From NCBI GenBank assembly GCA_028720105.1, contig JAQYLI010000031.1, positions 41,691 through 105,690 on the forward strand: 64,000 nt of DNA, written 5' to 3'. The notes under the pieces were generated by a model. That model searched no databases. It worked only from the letters and a program-made list of their open reading frames with translations, and was not told the DNA's origin. The position numbers and the translations under genes were made by a program. Positions 1 through 8,843 of this stretch are shown here, one piece after another. Within the stretch, counting starts at the first letter, position 1. Every line of letters starts with the position of its first letter. Origin of the DNA: Oscillospiraceae bacterium (GTDB lineage: Bacteria; Bacillota; Clostridia; Oscillospirales; Ruminococcaceae).

Positions 1-1
1 G

Positions 2-349
2 TCCGATTTTCAAACGGGCATCTTCTGCCTTGCGGGAGCGGCGGCAAGCCTTATAGCGGCATATATCCTCCTTACCCTCAGAAAAAAGATATGCAGCGCA
101 AAAAGCCCAGTTTTCCGCTGTGTGATGTACTATACATCAATAATAATGCTGCTCCTCGACCCCGTTTATTTAAGCGTTCTCTGCGGCTTTTTCGGCGGCG
201 GAGATATGAACGGCATATCCCTGCTCATTCCCGAAGCGGCGGCAAGAATAATATTCGGCGTGCTGCTTGCAGTAAACGCATTTGTTTTCATCAAGGCTTT
301 ACTTCCCGAATATAAGGCTTCATTTGCGGATAATACAGATAACCAATAA
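2..349 (+). CDS. Membrane protein of unknown family, 3' part only
   Basis: The frame is open from the first bases of the window to a TAA, giving about 115 residues, so the true start lies upstream. Three hydrophobic stretches (roughly residues 3-25, 41-63 and 79-99 of the visible part) are separated by short charged loops such as RKKICSAKS, which is the pattern of a polytopic membrane protein. The tail is hydrophilic. I do not recognise a family and assign no function. The gene converges on the FAD oxidoreductase with 8 bases between the stop codons. A GTG-ATG pair at 122-127 is internal and should not be taken as its start. Confidence 0.6.
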   Translation, partial: SDFQTGIFCLAGAAASLIAAYILLTLRKKICSAKSPVFRCVMYYTSIIMLLLDPVYLSVLCGFFGGGDMNGISLLIPEAAARIIFGVLLAVNAFVFIKALLPEYKASFADNTDNQ

Positions 350-357
350 TGCTGAAT

Positions 358-1950
358 TTATTCCGGCTTAAACTCCCTCATGACCGCACAAGCCTGCCTT
401 ACGCCGTCCACCGCCGCAGACATAATTCCCCCCGCATATCCCGCACCCTCACCGCAGGGATACAACCCCTTAACCGATAAGCTGCACATATCCTCTCCTC
501 GTGGTATCCTCACAGGAGAGGATGTTCTTGTTTCGGGAGCCGTAAGCAAAGCACCCTTGTCCCCGAAGCAGGCCATTCTCTTTGAAAAAACGCCAAGTCC
601 GACCCTCATCATATCCGTAACAAAGGGCGGCAGAACATCGTCAAAATTGCAGGGAACAACTCCCCTTGCATAAGTCCCCGTAACCGAAGGAGAAACTATC
701 CCGCCCTTTCCCTCAAGAAATGCGCCCACCGTAGAAGCGGGAGCGGCATAATTCTTTCCCGCCAAAGTAAAAGCTGCCCTCTCTATTTTGCGTACAAAAT
801 CCACTCCGTCTAAAACTCCGCCCCCGAAATCCTCGGGAGAAACGCTGACCACCAGAGCCGCATTTGCATTTTCCCCGTCTCTCGCAAACTCGCTCATACC
901 GTTTGTGACCACCGAATTTTCCTCGCTCTGAGCAGGCACCACAGTTCCCCCGGGACACATACAGAAGGTGTAAACTCCCCTGCCATTTTTAGTGTAACTG
1001 AGCTGATATTCACCCACAGGCAAAGCAGGGTCGCCCGAATGAACGCCGTACAAACTCCTGTTAACGCTCTCCTGAGTATGCTCTATCCTCGCCCCAACCG
1101 CAAAGGGCTTGGGCTCCATAGCGATACCCTTTGAATACATCATCTCAAAGGTGTCTCTTGCGCTGTGACCAACCGCAAGAATAAGCGCGGAAACGGATAT
1201 TTCCTCCCCGTTCACCACCAAGCCGCATATATTACCGTTTCTGACAATAATATCCTCCACCCGGGAATTAAACCGAACCTCTCCACCCAGCTCGGTTATC
1301 CTCCTGCGGATATTTTTAACCACACCTCTCAGCCTGTCCGTACCGATATGAGGCTTTGCCTTTGTAAGTATCTCCTCGGGAGCGCCCATCTCCGCAAGCC
1401 TTGCCGAAACGAACCTGCAAAGAGGGTCTTTTATGCGAGTGGTAAGCTTTCCGTCGGAAAATGTGCCTGCACCGCCCTCTCCGAACTGTACATTCGTCTC
1501 GGGAGAAAAGCTGCCGCCGTTCCAGAACCCCGTAACCGCCTCAGCTCTGCTGTCAACATCTGCGCCCCGCTCAAAAACCACAGGACAATACCCCGCCTCC
1601 GCCAGCACAAGTGCCGCAAACATTCCCCCGGGTCCAAATCCCGCAACCGCAATTCTCCCGTCGGGTATTTTCTCGCCCGAAATAACAGGCTTAAACGGGG
1701 TAATGTCAACCAAAGCACAGTTATCCCGCCTGCCGCAAATTTTCTGTTCCTCCTCGGGACTTTCAAGCTCCGCCCAGACCGAAGAAACTGTCCGTATATC
1801 GTTTTGCTTACGTGCGTCAAGGGATATCTTGTGAATACCTGTCCTCACTGCAGATTTGCGGGAAATACCTGCTTTTTTCAATGCGGCGGCAATGATCTCC
1901 CCGTCACCCGTTCCCACAGGCAGGGAAACGCCTGAAATGATAATAGCCAT
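358..1950 (-). CDS. NAD(P)/FAD-dependent oxidoreductase (COG2509-type)
   Basis: A 530-residue flavoprotein. An N-terminal domain of about 95 residues precedes the dinucleotide-binding motif GFGPGGMFAAL (about 104-114), followed by an acidic residue pair (ER, about 127) as in FAD-binding Rossmann folds. Near the C terminus CGEGAGYAGGIMSA (about 497-510) is the second FAD-contact motif of this family, whose members are annotated as FAD-dependent dehydrogenases of unknown substrate. The start ATG has an AAGGAG site 5 bases upstream. It is transcribed divergently from the repeat lipoprotein. The flavin-binding role is seen in the sequence; the substrate cannot be inferred. Confidence 0.85.
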   Translation of the reverse strand: MAIIISGVSLPVGTGDGEIIAAALKKAGISRKSAVRTGIHKISLDARKQNDIRTVSSVWAELESPEEEQKICGRRDNCALVDITPFKPVISGEKIPDGRIAVAGFGPGGMFAALVLAEAGYCPVVFERGADVDSRAEAVTGFWNGGSFSPETNVQFGEGGAGTFSDGKLTTRIKDPLCRFVSARLAEMGAPEEILTKAKPHIGTDRLRGVVKNIRRRITELGGEVRFNSRVEDIIVRNGNICGLVVNGEEISVSALILAVGHSARDTFEMMYSKGIAMEPKPFAVGARIEHTQESVNRSLYGVHSGDPALPVGEYQLSYTKNGRGVYTFCMCPGGTVVPAQSEENSVVTNGMSEFARDGENANAALVVSVSPEDFGGGVLDGVDFVRKIERAAFTLAGKNYAAPASTVGAFLEGKGGIVSPSVTGTYARGVVPCNFDDVLPPFVTDMMRVGLGVFSKRMACFGDKGALLTAPETRTSSPVRIPRGEDMCSLSVKGLYPCGEGAGYAGGIMSAAVDGVRQACAVMREFKPE

Positions 1951-2049
1951 ATTACTCCTTAAAATTCACAATTATTTTACAATTTTCCTGTAATCTTTTT
2001 CCACTGAAATTTGTTTTATAAATATAGGGAAAAATTATTCGGGAATGGA

Positions 2050-3177
2050 ATGATGAATATGAAAAAGCTTATAATGATATTTTTGATCCTCCTCGCCCTC
2101 ACAGCCTGTGCAAAAACGGAAAACAAGCCGCCCGAGGAGACCGATATCATCACCGATACCGAACCCGCCATAATGACCGAGACCAACCTGACTTCCGAAA
2201 CAACGGAAACTGAAACGACCTCTATCCCATTCACACCTCTCACCGAAGAGACAGTGACATCGGAAACAGCCGTTCAGACCGAACCACCCATATTGGTAAC
2301 GGAGCCTGAACCCACCGCCACCAGTATCACCGAAGCCCCCTCCCCCATCAAGCTGTCCTTTCGCATAAAAATGACAGACAGTACAAGGGGCGAGCTGTGC
2401 GAGGACGCATTTTTCGGCAAAAAGGGCGATCCTGTAGATATAATAGTTCCTAAAGGAATGTACACAACCGACAGTGGCGAGATAGTCCTGACCCTCTCGG
2501 AAAACGCCGCCATAATGGAAACATATCCCTGTCAGATATCCTCACATGACATCGTAAATATTGAGCCTGTCTCCACAGACCGCTTCACCCTCACCGTAAC
2601 AAGCACCGCCGATACATACATCATCGGCACTCTGAACGAATATACAGCCTTCGGGGACAAGGGAGACCCCGTCCTCGTAAACGTCCCCTCGGGTGCAAAA
2701 TTCAAGGTTAGCAATATAATCGAGGTTGAACTTGACAGCACTGCCGAAATAACCGACCTTCTCCTTGAAACTCCCGACAACGAAAGCGAGCAGGGCAGCA
2801 AACAAATAAGCGGCGGTTATTCTCTTAGGATAATTACCGAACCCGAGCCTGCCGAAACCGAAGACAGCGAAATAATAGCCGAAAGCGAACCTGCAATATC
2901 ATCGTGGGAATTTGCAGAGACCTCCGTCACCGAAAAATACGCCGACTATACCTTCACCGCCCGAATGACAAATGCCACAGATGGTGTTCTCACACAGGAC
3001 ACCTTTTTCGGAAAAACGGGAGACAGATTTCAGATAGATGTTTCATCATCATACATTCCCACCTATTCTGAAAACACGGACGTAACCATAACCCTCTGGA
3101 GCGACGCCTACATCGGTATCACAAGCAGTATCATTATACCGGACACAGCCATATATTCCGTCGATATATACTACTAA
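2050..3177 (+). CDS. Lipoprotein with three tandem extracellular repeats
   Basis: I place the start in the ATGATGAATATG cluster so that the signal peptide begins properly (MKKLIMIFLILLALTAC, lipobox LTAC with the lipidated Cys at about residue 20); an in-frame ATG at 2011 would put extra sequence before the signal. A Thr/Glu/Pro-rich linker of about 80 residues follows. The rest contains three related units of about 60-75 residues, each with a pattern like FxxxMTxxxxGxLxxxxFFGKxGDP, at roughly residues 103-165, 178-240 and 295-365. Such Ser/Thr/Glu-rich tethers with repeats fit a cell-surface protein. Function unknown. Its TAA overlaps the stop of the convergent glycosylase gene. Confidence 0.75.
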   Translation: MMNMKKLIMIFLILLALTACAKTENKPPEETDIITDTEPAIMTETNLTSETTETETTSIPFTPLTEETVTSETAVQTEPPILVTEPEPTATSITEAPSPIKLSFRIKMTDSTRGELCEDAFFGKKGDPVDIIVPKGMYTTDSGEIVLTLSENAAIMETYPCQISSHDIVNIEPVSTDRFTLTVTSTADTYIIGTLNEYTAFGDKGDPVLVNVPSGAKFKVSNIIEVELDSTAEITDLLLETPDNESEQGSKQISGGYSLRIITEPEPAETEDSEIIAESEPAISSWEFAETSVTEKYADYTFTARMTNATDGVLTQDTFFGKTGDRFQIDVSSSYIPTYSENTDVTITLWSDAYIGITSSIIIPDTAIYSVDIYY

Positions 3178-4010
3178 ACCTCAGGACAAATAATATACTC
3201 TCCCGCCGTCCTGATGTAATGGAAAAGATACTGCTGGGCAATGCCCTCAACACCTTTCACACATTCGGGCAAGCCATTAGGATAAAACCTCTCGTTCACC
3301 CTCTTTATCCACACGTCAACAGGATAAGCGTCCGTCTTGTAAAATCCGAAAAGCAGCACGCACATCGCCACCTTGGGGCCAATTCCCTTAACTGTCATAA
3401 GAGCCTTCTTAGCCTCTTCCGTAGGCATATCCGCAATACTCTCAAGACTCAATTCACCGCTCGTAACACGCCTTACGCAGTCCTCAATATATTTCGCCCG
3501 AAAGCCTGCCCTTAGGGGCGCAAGCTCATCGGTAGTGACCCCCTTCATCTTCTCAAAATTTGGAAAACCGCCGTACATCTCACAAAGCCTGCCGATTATC
3601 CCCTTGATGCGGGGAATGTTGTTGTTCTGAGACAAAATGAAAGAAATAAGACATTCCTCCCCGTCCTGCTTTAAAAGCCTTACACCCTTGGCATATCTGC
3701 AAGCCTTTGATAATGTCTCGTCCTCGGAAAATCGCCGCTTCAGCTCGCCGTAATCCGTTCCCAGATCGAAATAATCAAACCATATATTCAAAAAATCCTC
3801 CTCGGAAACTCCGTGAAGAATGAATTTTCCGCTGTTATGCTCCGTCTCGGAAACAGTCAGCGGTATATTTTTAAAAAATCCCTTGTATGTGCGGTAATAA
3901 TCGGAGGGAACAGCCTCCCACCTGAAAGCCTGACCGCAGTCAAGAGTATCGTCCAAGGACATATTCTCCTCAAAGAGAATAATGCCCTCTTTTTTTACTT
4001 CGTAATCCAT
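3174..4010 (-). CDS. ogg: 8-oxoguanine DNA glycosylase (OGG1 family)
   Basis: A base-excision repair enzyme that removes oxidised guanine and nicks the strand. LDCGQAFRW (about residues 24-32) is the typical OGG N-terminal motif and SQNNNIPRI (about 127-135) matches the family's damaged-base loop. The helix-hairpin-helix GPD region is KGIGPKVAMCVLLFG with the catalytic Lys near 213, followed by PVDVWIKRV with the conserved Asp near 232. Length of about 278 is usual for bacterial OGG1-like proteins. I chose the ATG 8 bases after AAAAGGA rather than the GTG two codons earlier. The stop is TAG and shares bases with the TAA of the convergent lipoprotein gene, so host genes do use TAG here. Confidence 0.88.
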   Translation of the reverse strand: MDYEVKKEGIILFEENMSLDDTLDCGQAFRWEAVPSDYYRTYKGFFKNIPLTVSETEHNSGKFILHGVSEEDFLNIWFDYFDLGTDYGELKRRFSEDETLSKACRYAKGVRLLKQDGEECLISFILSQNNNIPRIKGIIGRLCEMYGGFPNFEKMKGVTTDELAPLRAGFRAKYIEDCVRRVTSGELSLESIADMPTEEAKKALMTVKGIGPKVAMCVLLFGFYKTDAYPVDVWIKRVNERFYPNGLPECVKGVEGIAQQYLFHYIRTAGEYIICPEV

Positions 4011-4031
4011 AGCCACATTCCTTTTATATCA

Positions 4032-4703
4032 TCAGATAATGTACGGCTCATCAAACACCGCCGCATATTTAGGCGGAACAAGCTTATTCTTATGAAGCTT
4101 ACCAAAGAACCACAGCTTGAAGCCCACCTCATTTTTCAGCTTGTCGAAATAAATATTAAGCCTGCTCATAGGAAGGCTGCCCGACCTGCCCATATCAAGG
4201 AACTCCACAATAGAACCTGGGGGCTCGTGGGTAAATATGTAATCCACCTTGTCACCCAAAGCGGATAATTTTTTCCTGCCCTCGTCAAGATGTTCCTCGT
4301 CGGGAAGCTCCTGCTCCCACCAGGTGTCATTTTCAATACGTGCGTCAATGTCCGAAGCCTGACCGCCCCCGAAAACGAAAGCCTTATTCCCGTCAATGTC
4401 AAATATTTCCCCTGATGAAAGCATAAACAGATTGCCGCAGATATGCCGCCCCCTGCCGCCAAAAAGCTCCTCCTCGGGATATTTTTCCAACAGGTCATAA
4501 TTGTCGTGGCTGCCTGCAAGAAAAAGGGTAGTGAACCGCTTTCCGCCTATCTTTTTAAGCACTGCCCTTTCCCGGTCCGAGCCGTCCCAAACAAATCCGA
4601 AATCGCCGCAGATAATAAGGAAGTCCCCTTTTTTAAGCTGCTTCACCGACTTGTGGGAAAACCTGCTGTAATCGCCGTGAGTATCACCCATAACGCAAAT
4701 CAT
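4032..4703 (-). CDS. Metallophosphoesterase of the calcineurin-like superfamily
   Basis: The metal-binding motifs of the superfamily appear in order: GDTHGD at the N terminus (residues 6-11), GDFG (about 33-36), the GN(H/D)-like AGSHDN (about 68-73) and THEPPG (about 158-163), with a final GKLH replacing the usual GHTH. The enzyme should bind two metals and cleave a phosphomonoester or diester; the substrate is not evident. I chose the ATG 8 bases after GCGAGG; an in-frame TTG two codons upstream lies too close to that site. It sits between nspC and ogg with gaps of 15 and 21 bases, so the three are probably co-transcribed. Confidence 0.82.
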   Translation of the reverse strand: MICVMGDTHGDYSRFSHKSVKQLKKGDFLIICGDFGFVWDGSDRERAVLKKIGGKRFTTLFLAGSHDNYDLLEKYPEEELFGGRGRHICGNLFMLSSGEIFDIDGNKAFVFGGGQASDIDARIENDTWWEQELPDEEHLDEGRKKLSALGDKVDYIFTHEPPGSIVEFLDMGRSGSLPMSRLNIYFDKLKNEVGFKLWFFGKLHKNKLVPPKYAAVFDEPYII

Positions 4704-4718
4704 ATCCAAAACCTCGCA

Positions 4719-5870
4719 TTACAATCTGCCCTTGAAATCCCCGTAGCCAAACTCACACTCAAGGATTACTCTGCCTTCGGTATCAATGCGGTAGATCGAG
4801 GGCAGCCCGATACCATTAAAGGTGTTGTTCTTGCACATAGTGTAAATAGCCATATCGCAGAACACAAGCCTATCGCCCACGGAAAGGGGCTTGTCAAAGG
4901 AGTATTCCCCGATGGAATCCCCCGCAAGACAGGTGGCAGCGCCGATAAAATAAGTATAAGGCTTTTCGCCACTCTCCCCCGCCCCGATTATCCTGGGACG
5001 ATAGGGCATTTCCAGAACATCGGGCATATGGCAGGCTGCAGAAGCGTCGATTATGGCGTGGGAATGGCCGCCGCTCTCATACACTTCAAGAACGGTCGCC
5101 ACAAGCCACCCTGCATTAAGAGCGCATGCCTCTCCCGGCTCAATGTAAACCTGAACGCCGTACTTGTCCTGCATATAGCTTATAACTCTCACAAGCCTGT
5201 CCACATCGTAATCATCTCTTGTCACGTGATGACCGCCGCCGAAATTCACCCATTTCATTTTCGGAAGATACTTACCGAATTTTGCTTCAAAATGGGGAAT
5301 AGTCCTCTCAAGAACATCGCTGTTCTGCTCACACATAGTATGAAAATGCAGTCCGCTCAGACTATCGAGCATTTCCTCCTCGAAGTCCTCCGCCTTTACG
5401 CCGAGACGGGAAATGCCTGCACAGGGGTCATATATGGCAGTCTCTATCTCCGAATATTCGGGATTTACCCTCATACCACATTCGATCTTCCTGCCATTTT
5501 CAGCCGCCTTGTCTAAGGCAGGTTTAAATCTTCTAAGCTGGGCAAAGCTGTTGAATACGATATGGCCGCAAATTTCGGTTATCTCCTCAAACTCCTCGGG
5601 ACGGTAGGCAGGAGAAAAAATGTGAACTTCCTTCCCCTTCATTTCCTCATACCCCAGCTTTGCCTCGTAAAGACCGCTTGCGGTAGTGCCGTCAAGATAC
5701 TGTGATAAAAGCGGATATGTGCTGTACATAGAAAATGCCTTCTGAGCAAGAAGCACCTTGCACCCCGTCCGCTCCGAAACGCTTCTGAGTATCTTCATAT
5801 TCTTCTCAAGCAGTCTTTCGTCCACCACATAGCAGGGCGTTTTAACTGAGCTGATATCAAAACCGGGCAT
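4719..5870 (-). CDS. nspC: Carboxynorspermidine decarboxylase
   Basis: A fold-type III PLP-dependent decarboxylase acting in the last step of norspermidine/spermidine synthesis by the carboxy(nor)spermidine route. The start ...TPCYVVDERLLEKNM and the PLP-lysine motif LLAQKAFSMY (Lys at about 43) are characteristic, as are FGGGHHVTRDDYD and PGEACALNAGW in the middle and the C-terminal CDMAIYTM. The 383-residue length is normal. The ATG used here follows AAAGGAC by about 10 bases; a start seven codons earlier lacks a site. The partner carboxyspermidine dehydrogenase gene is not in the window. First gene of the nspC-phosphoesterase-ogg group. Confidence 0.9.
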   Translation of the reverse strand: MPGFDISSVKTPCYVVDERLLEKNMKILRSVSERTGCKVLLAQKAFSMYSTYPLLSQYLDGTTASGLYEAKLGYEEMKGKEVHIFSPAYRPEEFEEITEICGHIVFNSFAQLRRFKPALDKAAENGRKIECGMRVNPEYSEIETAIYDPCAGISRLGVKAEDFEEEMLDSLSGLHFHTMCEQNSDVLERTIPHFEAKFGKYLPKMKWVNFGGGHHVTRDDYDVDRLVRVISYMQDKYGVQVYIEPGEACALNAGWLVATVLEVYESGGHSHAIIDASAACHMPDVLEMPYRPRIIGAGESGEKPYTYFIGAATCLAGDSIGEYSFDKPLSVGDRLVFCDMAIYTMCKNNTFNGIGLPSIYRIDTEGRVILECEFGYGDFKGRL

Positions 5871-5892
5871 AAGAAACCGTCCTTTCCACATT

Positions 5893-5949
5893 CAAAAATA
5901 CTGTCGGCAATGGGGCACCCGAAGGAACCCTCAAACAGTCCGACAGTAT
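5893..5949 (-). terminator. Hairpin terminator downstream of the DUF896 gene
   Basis: On the minus strand a 10-bp perfect stem (GATACTGTCGG type, arms at 5940-5949 and 5898-5907) is followed by ATTTTTG. It lies just past the DUF896 stop and before nspC, so it probably separates the tmcAL-DUF896 unit from the nspC unit. Confidence 0.7.
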
Positions 5950-5955
5950 CAAAAG

Positions 5956-6144
5956 TTATTGTTTGTTATCGTCCGTATCGTCAACAAACTCAATGTTGTC
6001 AAGCTGAGACTTGAGATTAGCCACAACGCCCCTGCGGAACTCAAAGCGAAGCTCGGTCTGCTCACGCTTCTCCTCATCGGTGAGACCCTGCTCACGGGAT
6101 TTTCTGGCAAGTTCGTTTATACGGTCTATCTTTTCCTTAGTCAT
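5956..6144 (-). CDS. DUF896 (YnzC/YlaC-like) small cytoplasmic protein
   Basis: A 62-residue protein beginning MTKEKIDRINELARK and continuing SREQGLTDEEKREQTELR, the hallmark of the Firmicute DUF896 family (YnzC in Bacillus, part of an SOS-associated operon there). The family forms a small helical hairpin whose role is unknown. The C-terminal part (NLKSQLDNIEFVDD) is also typical. The start lies inside the end of tmcAL, overlapping it by 8 bases, which suggests translational coupling. A longer frame upstream is Arg/Pro-rich and is the out-of-frame shadow of tmcAL, so I reject it. Confidence 0.85.
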   Translation of the reverse strand: MTKEKIDRINELARKSREQGLTDEEKREQTELRFEFRRGVVANLKSQLDNIEFVDDTDDNKQ

Positions 6145-7528
6145 TGCTCTCGTCCTCGGTCTTTTCCTCGGAGGGAGCCGCCTCGGAAGCATTTTCGGAA
6201 GCAGCCTTAGCCGCCTCTCTTTCGGCTCTCATCTTCTCGATCTCTTCAGGAGTACCGGACATAGCGGTAGTCTTCATATCCTCGGGAAGCTCGGAAACGA
6301 AGCCTTCGATCTTGTCAAAGGTCACCTTACCTGTAAAGTCCATACCGCTGGGACGGATATTTCTGGAGCCGAGAGTATAAATATCGCTGGAAAGGGTGGT
6401 CATACCCACTGCGCGCATAACATTCTTGTTCTGCTTTCCTGCTTCCACAAAATCCTTGAGAGAAGAGCTGAAAGGAATGGAAAGCTTGTCCTCAGGGAGG
6501 GAGCCTGCCATTTTAAGTATCTCTGCACCTCTGTCATTAAGCGCAAGAATACGTCCGAAAGTAGGAGGAACCTTGAGGTCGTCTGTTCTGATACCGAAAA
6601 GAGCGTTGAAAAGTATTCTCTTGATGCGGGACATAGGATAGCGCTTTACCTTTATCTTATCGAGGAGATCCTCAAGAGAGGTAGCCACTCTTGCAGCCTG
6701 GAATATTCTGTTCTCGAGGCCCTGACCCACATCGGGAGTCATAGCAAGCTCCTGAGGAGACATTGTTCTCAGGCGGTAAAGCAGAACTCTCTCAAAATTC
6801 TCGAACCAGCAGAGAAGCTCCTTGTCCTCATATTCTGCAACAGCATCGACAGTTTCCTTGGGAACAAATGCGGAGAAGTCCTCGCCGTCATCGATAAGCT
6901 GACGGATATAGCTTCCGCTGGCAATAGTGGAACTGTGGCTTTCTGAATCGTGCTCTGCGCCCTCGCGCTTGATGGTAAAGGGCTTTATTTTGTCAAGAAG
7001 TCCAAGTATTTTCAGAGACTTGATGTACTCAACTGCAAGAATATTGTTGGGAGAATTAAGAATATCGCCCACCAAAGGTCCGTACTTGTAGGACACAAGC
7101 TGCTGAACGGCGTCAGGGAAAGGAATACCCTGCTCCATCAAGGGCTTGAGATTTTCGGGAGTCGTTACCTCCTGCACCGCATTGGCGCACTGAGTGAGCT
7201 GTTCAACACTTCCGCACTCGCTGCCGAAAGAAATACCATCAACACATCTGAGTGCGCCCAGCAGCATAACGCCACAGCGTGCAAAAAGCTCAGCATTTGC
7301 AAGGCTGTACTGAACGGGCATTTCGATAACAAGGTCAACACCGTTCTTAACAGCGATCTCGGCTCTCTTGAACTTGTCCATAAGAGCAGGCTCGCCTCTC
7401 TGAACGTAGTTTCCGCTCATTATAGCAACAATGTGAGTTGCGCCGGTCTGCTTCTTTGTTTCCTCTATCTGATAGATATGCCCGTTGTGAAAGGGATTGT
7501 ATTCGCAGATAATTCCGTAAGTTTTCAT
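6137..7528 (-). CDS. tmcAL: tRNA(Met) cytidine acetate ligase TmcAL
   Basis: Catalyses ATP-dependent formation of N4-acetylcytidine at the wobble base of elongator tRNA-Met using acetate. The nucleotidyltransferase core starts MKTYGIICEYNPFHNGH with the HxGH-like element FHNGH, followed by MSGNYVQRGEPA and the RAEIAVKNGVDLVIEMP segment typical of the family (formerly YlbM). The body (MSRIKRILFNALF) is typical too. The C-terminal 35 residues are an acidic/Ala-rich tail (EAAPSEEKTEDESND) that looks unstructured. I start at the ATG preceded by AAAGGACGG; the frame extends further upstream but through AT-rich non-coding-like sequence. Confidence 0.9.
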   Translation of the reverse strand: MKTYGIICEYNPFHNGHIYQIEETKKQTGATHIVAIMSGNYVQRGEPALMDKFKRAEIAVKNGVDLVIEMPVQYSLANAELFARCGVMLLGALRCVDGISFGSECGSVEQLTQCANAVQEVTTPENLKPLMEQGIPFPDAVQQLVSYKYGPLVGDILNSPNNILAVEYIKSLKILGLLDKIKPFTIKREGAEHDSESHSSTIASGSYIRQLIDDGEDFSAFVPKETVDAVAEYEDKELLCWFENFERVLLYRLRTMSPQELAMTPDVGQGLENRIFQAARVATSLEDLLDKIKVKRYPMSRIKRILFNALFGIRTDDLKVPPTFGRILALNDRGAEILKMAGSLPEDKLSIPFSSSLKDFVEAGKQNKNVMRAVGMTTLSSDIYTLGSRNIRPSGMDFTGKVTFDKIEGFVSELPEDMKTTAMSGTPEEIEKMRAEREAAKAASENASEAAPSEEKTEDESND

Positions 7529-7717
7529 TATTCCGACCGTCCTTTGAAAGTAATTGGTAATAAACGGTAAACGCACATCATAACAACATTTACCCATAAT
7601 AATTTTTATTATATCACACATTAAAAATATTTGCAAGGGATATTTGAAAAAAATACTCAAAAAACATTTCGGCGTCTGCTCATTCACAAAAAATTTACAA
7701 CAAAATTTCAAAACCCC

Positions 7718-7746
7718 TTGCATTATGCAAAATAATGTGATATAAT
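7718..7746 (+). promoter_or_regulatory. Vegetative promoter of rpmE
   Basis: TTGCAT, exactly 17 bases, TATAAT. It lies 100 bases ahead of rpmE. The 318-base gap between tmcAL and rpmE is AT-rich and apart from this promoter I see nothing definite in it. Confidence 0.8.
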
Positions 7747-7846
7747 TTATATCCGTAAATGATTATGTAGCACTACTGTCCGAAGTAATGTGATGGGCTG
7801 CTATGTCGGTCATATTATTTTCAGATGAAAGTGAGGTGCTCTGACA

Positions 7847-8050
7847 ATGAGAGAGGGAATTCACCCCAATTACGTTGAAACAACCATCACCTGTGCTTGC
7901 GGCAACGTGATCAAGACCCGTTCCACCAAGGAGAATATCCGAGTTGAAATCTGCTCCAAGTGCCACCCCTTCTACACAGGCAAGCAGAAGCTCGTTGATA
8001 CAGGCGGACGTGTTGACCGTTTCAAGAAGCGTTTCGGTATGGACAAGTAA
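7847..8050 (+). CDS. rpmE: 50S ribosomal protein L31
   Basis: A 67-residue large-subunit protein. [20 protein letters not shown], the Cx[14 protein letters not shown] pattern and RFKKRFG are diagnostic of bL31. Cysteines at 16, 18, 37 and 40 (CAC...CSKC) indicate the zinc-binding (C+) form, which under zinc limitation is normally replaced by a C- paralogue; none is seen in this window. GTGAGG 17-12 bases upstream provides a weak ribosome site. It has its own promoter and terminator, so it is probably monocistronic. Confidence 0.97.
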   Translation: MREGIHPNYVETTITCACGNVIKTRSTKENIRVEICSKCHPFYTGKQKLVDTGGRVDRFKKRFGMDK

Positions 8051-8066
8051 TGTCAGAATTTATAAA

Positions 8067-8099
8067 TTGCCTGCGTAACTTAACGCAGGCAATTTTTTT
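8067..8099 (+). terminator. rpmE terminator
   Basis: TTGCCTGCGT / ACGCAGGCAA, a 10-bp perfect stem with a 6-base loop, followed by seven T residues. Confidence 0.92.
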
Positions 8100-8114
8100 A
8101 GAAAGGAGTACGCT

Positions 8115-8744
8115 GTGAACACTCCCGATTATCAAACGATAAAAGGCAGCGCCGAGGCTTCCTTTACCGAGAAAAAGTCCGAATTTATCGGCTATATCCG
8201 CCACGTTGAAACAGACGAGGAAGCGGTGGCTTTCATAAACGAGATACGCACATTGCACCGCAAGGCAACCCACAATGTCTACGCATACATTCTCCGAAAC
8301 GGCAGCGTTACCAGATACAGCGACGACGGCGAGCCCCAGGGAACCGCAGGCGTGCCCGTTTTTGAAGTCCTCCGCAAGGAAGGGCTGACCGATGTGTGCT
8401 GCGTTGTAACACGTTATTTCGGGGGCATACTGCTTGGGGGCGGCGGTCTTGTGAGAGCCTATTCCCACAGCGCAAAGATAGCCGTAGATGCCGCAGAGCG
8501 AATGATAATGCGCTCCTGCTATCCCTTTGAGATAACCGCAGATTATAACCTGTACGGAAAGCTCACGAATATCCTCCCCGAGTTTGAGGTAAAGATAACA
8601 GATACCCGGTTTGCGGATAATGTGACCATCTCCCTCCTCTGCCGCACAGCCCTTGCCGACGCCCTGACCGAAAAGCTCATAGATACGGCAAGCGGCAGGA
8701 TAACTGTGCATAAGGGTGCAGAATCCTTTGAGAACTTTGCATAA
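8115..8744 (+). CDS. yigZ: YigZ/IMPACT family protein
   Basis: A 209-residue member of the UPF0029/IMPACT family. The N-terminal domain carries KKSEFIGYIRHV, HNVYAYIL, SDDGEPQGTAG and VTRYFGGILLGGGGLVRAY, all characteristic; the C-terminal part (about 135-205) is the YigZ-specific second domain. The eukaryotic relative regulates translation through GCN1; the bacterial role is unsettled. Start is GTG, fixed by AAAGGAG 6 bases upstream. It follows the rpmE terminator by only 15 bases and so either has read-through expression or a promoter I cannot see. Confidence 0.9.
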   Translation: MNTPDYQTIKGSAEASFTEKKSEFIGYIRHVETDEEAVAFINEIRTLHRKATHNVYAYILRNGSVTRYSDDGEPQGTAGVPVFEVLRKEGLTDVCCVVTRYFGGILLGGGGLVRAYSHSAKIAVDAAERMIMRSCYPFEITADYNLYGKLTNILPEFEVKITDTRFADNVTISLLCRTALADALTEKLIDTASGRITVHKGAESFENFA

Positions 8745-8843
8745 TTTTGTGCATATCTACAAATATCATTTTCAAAAAAAGTTTTTTCGCCTTTTTTGAG
8801 TATATATATACAGATTCTGATTTTGGGGAAAGGGTTGATATGT

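Noticed and set aside
1165..1935. 256-residue plus frame opposite the FAD oxidoreductase
   Set aside because: Antisense shadow of a well-supported gene; no ribosome site and unusual composition.
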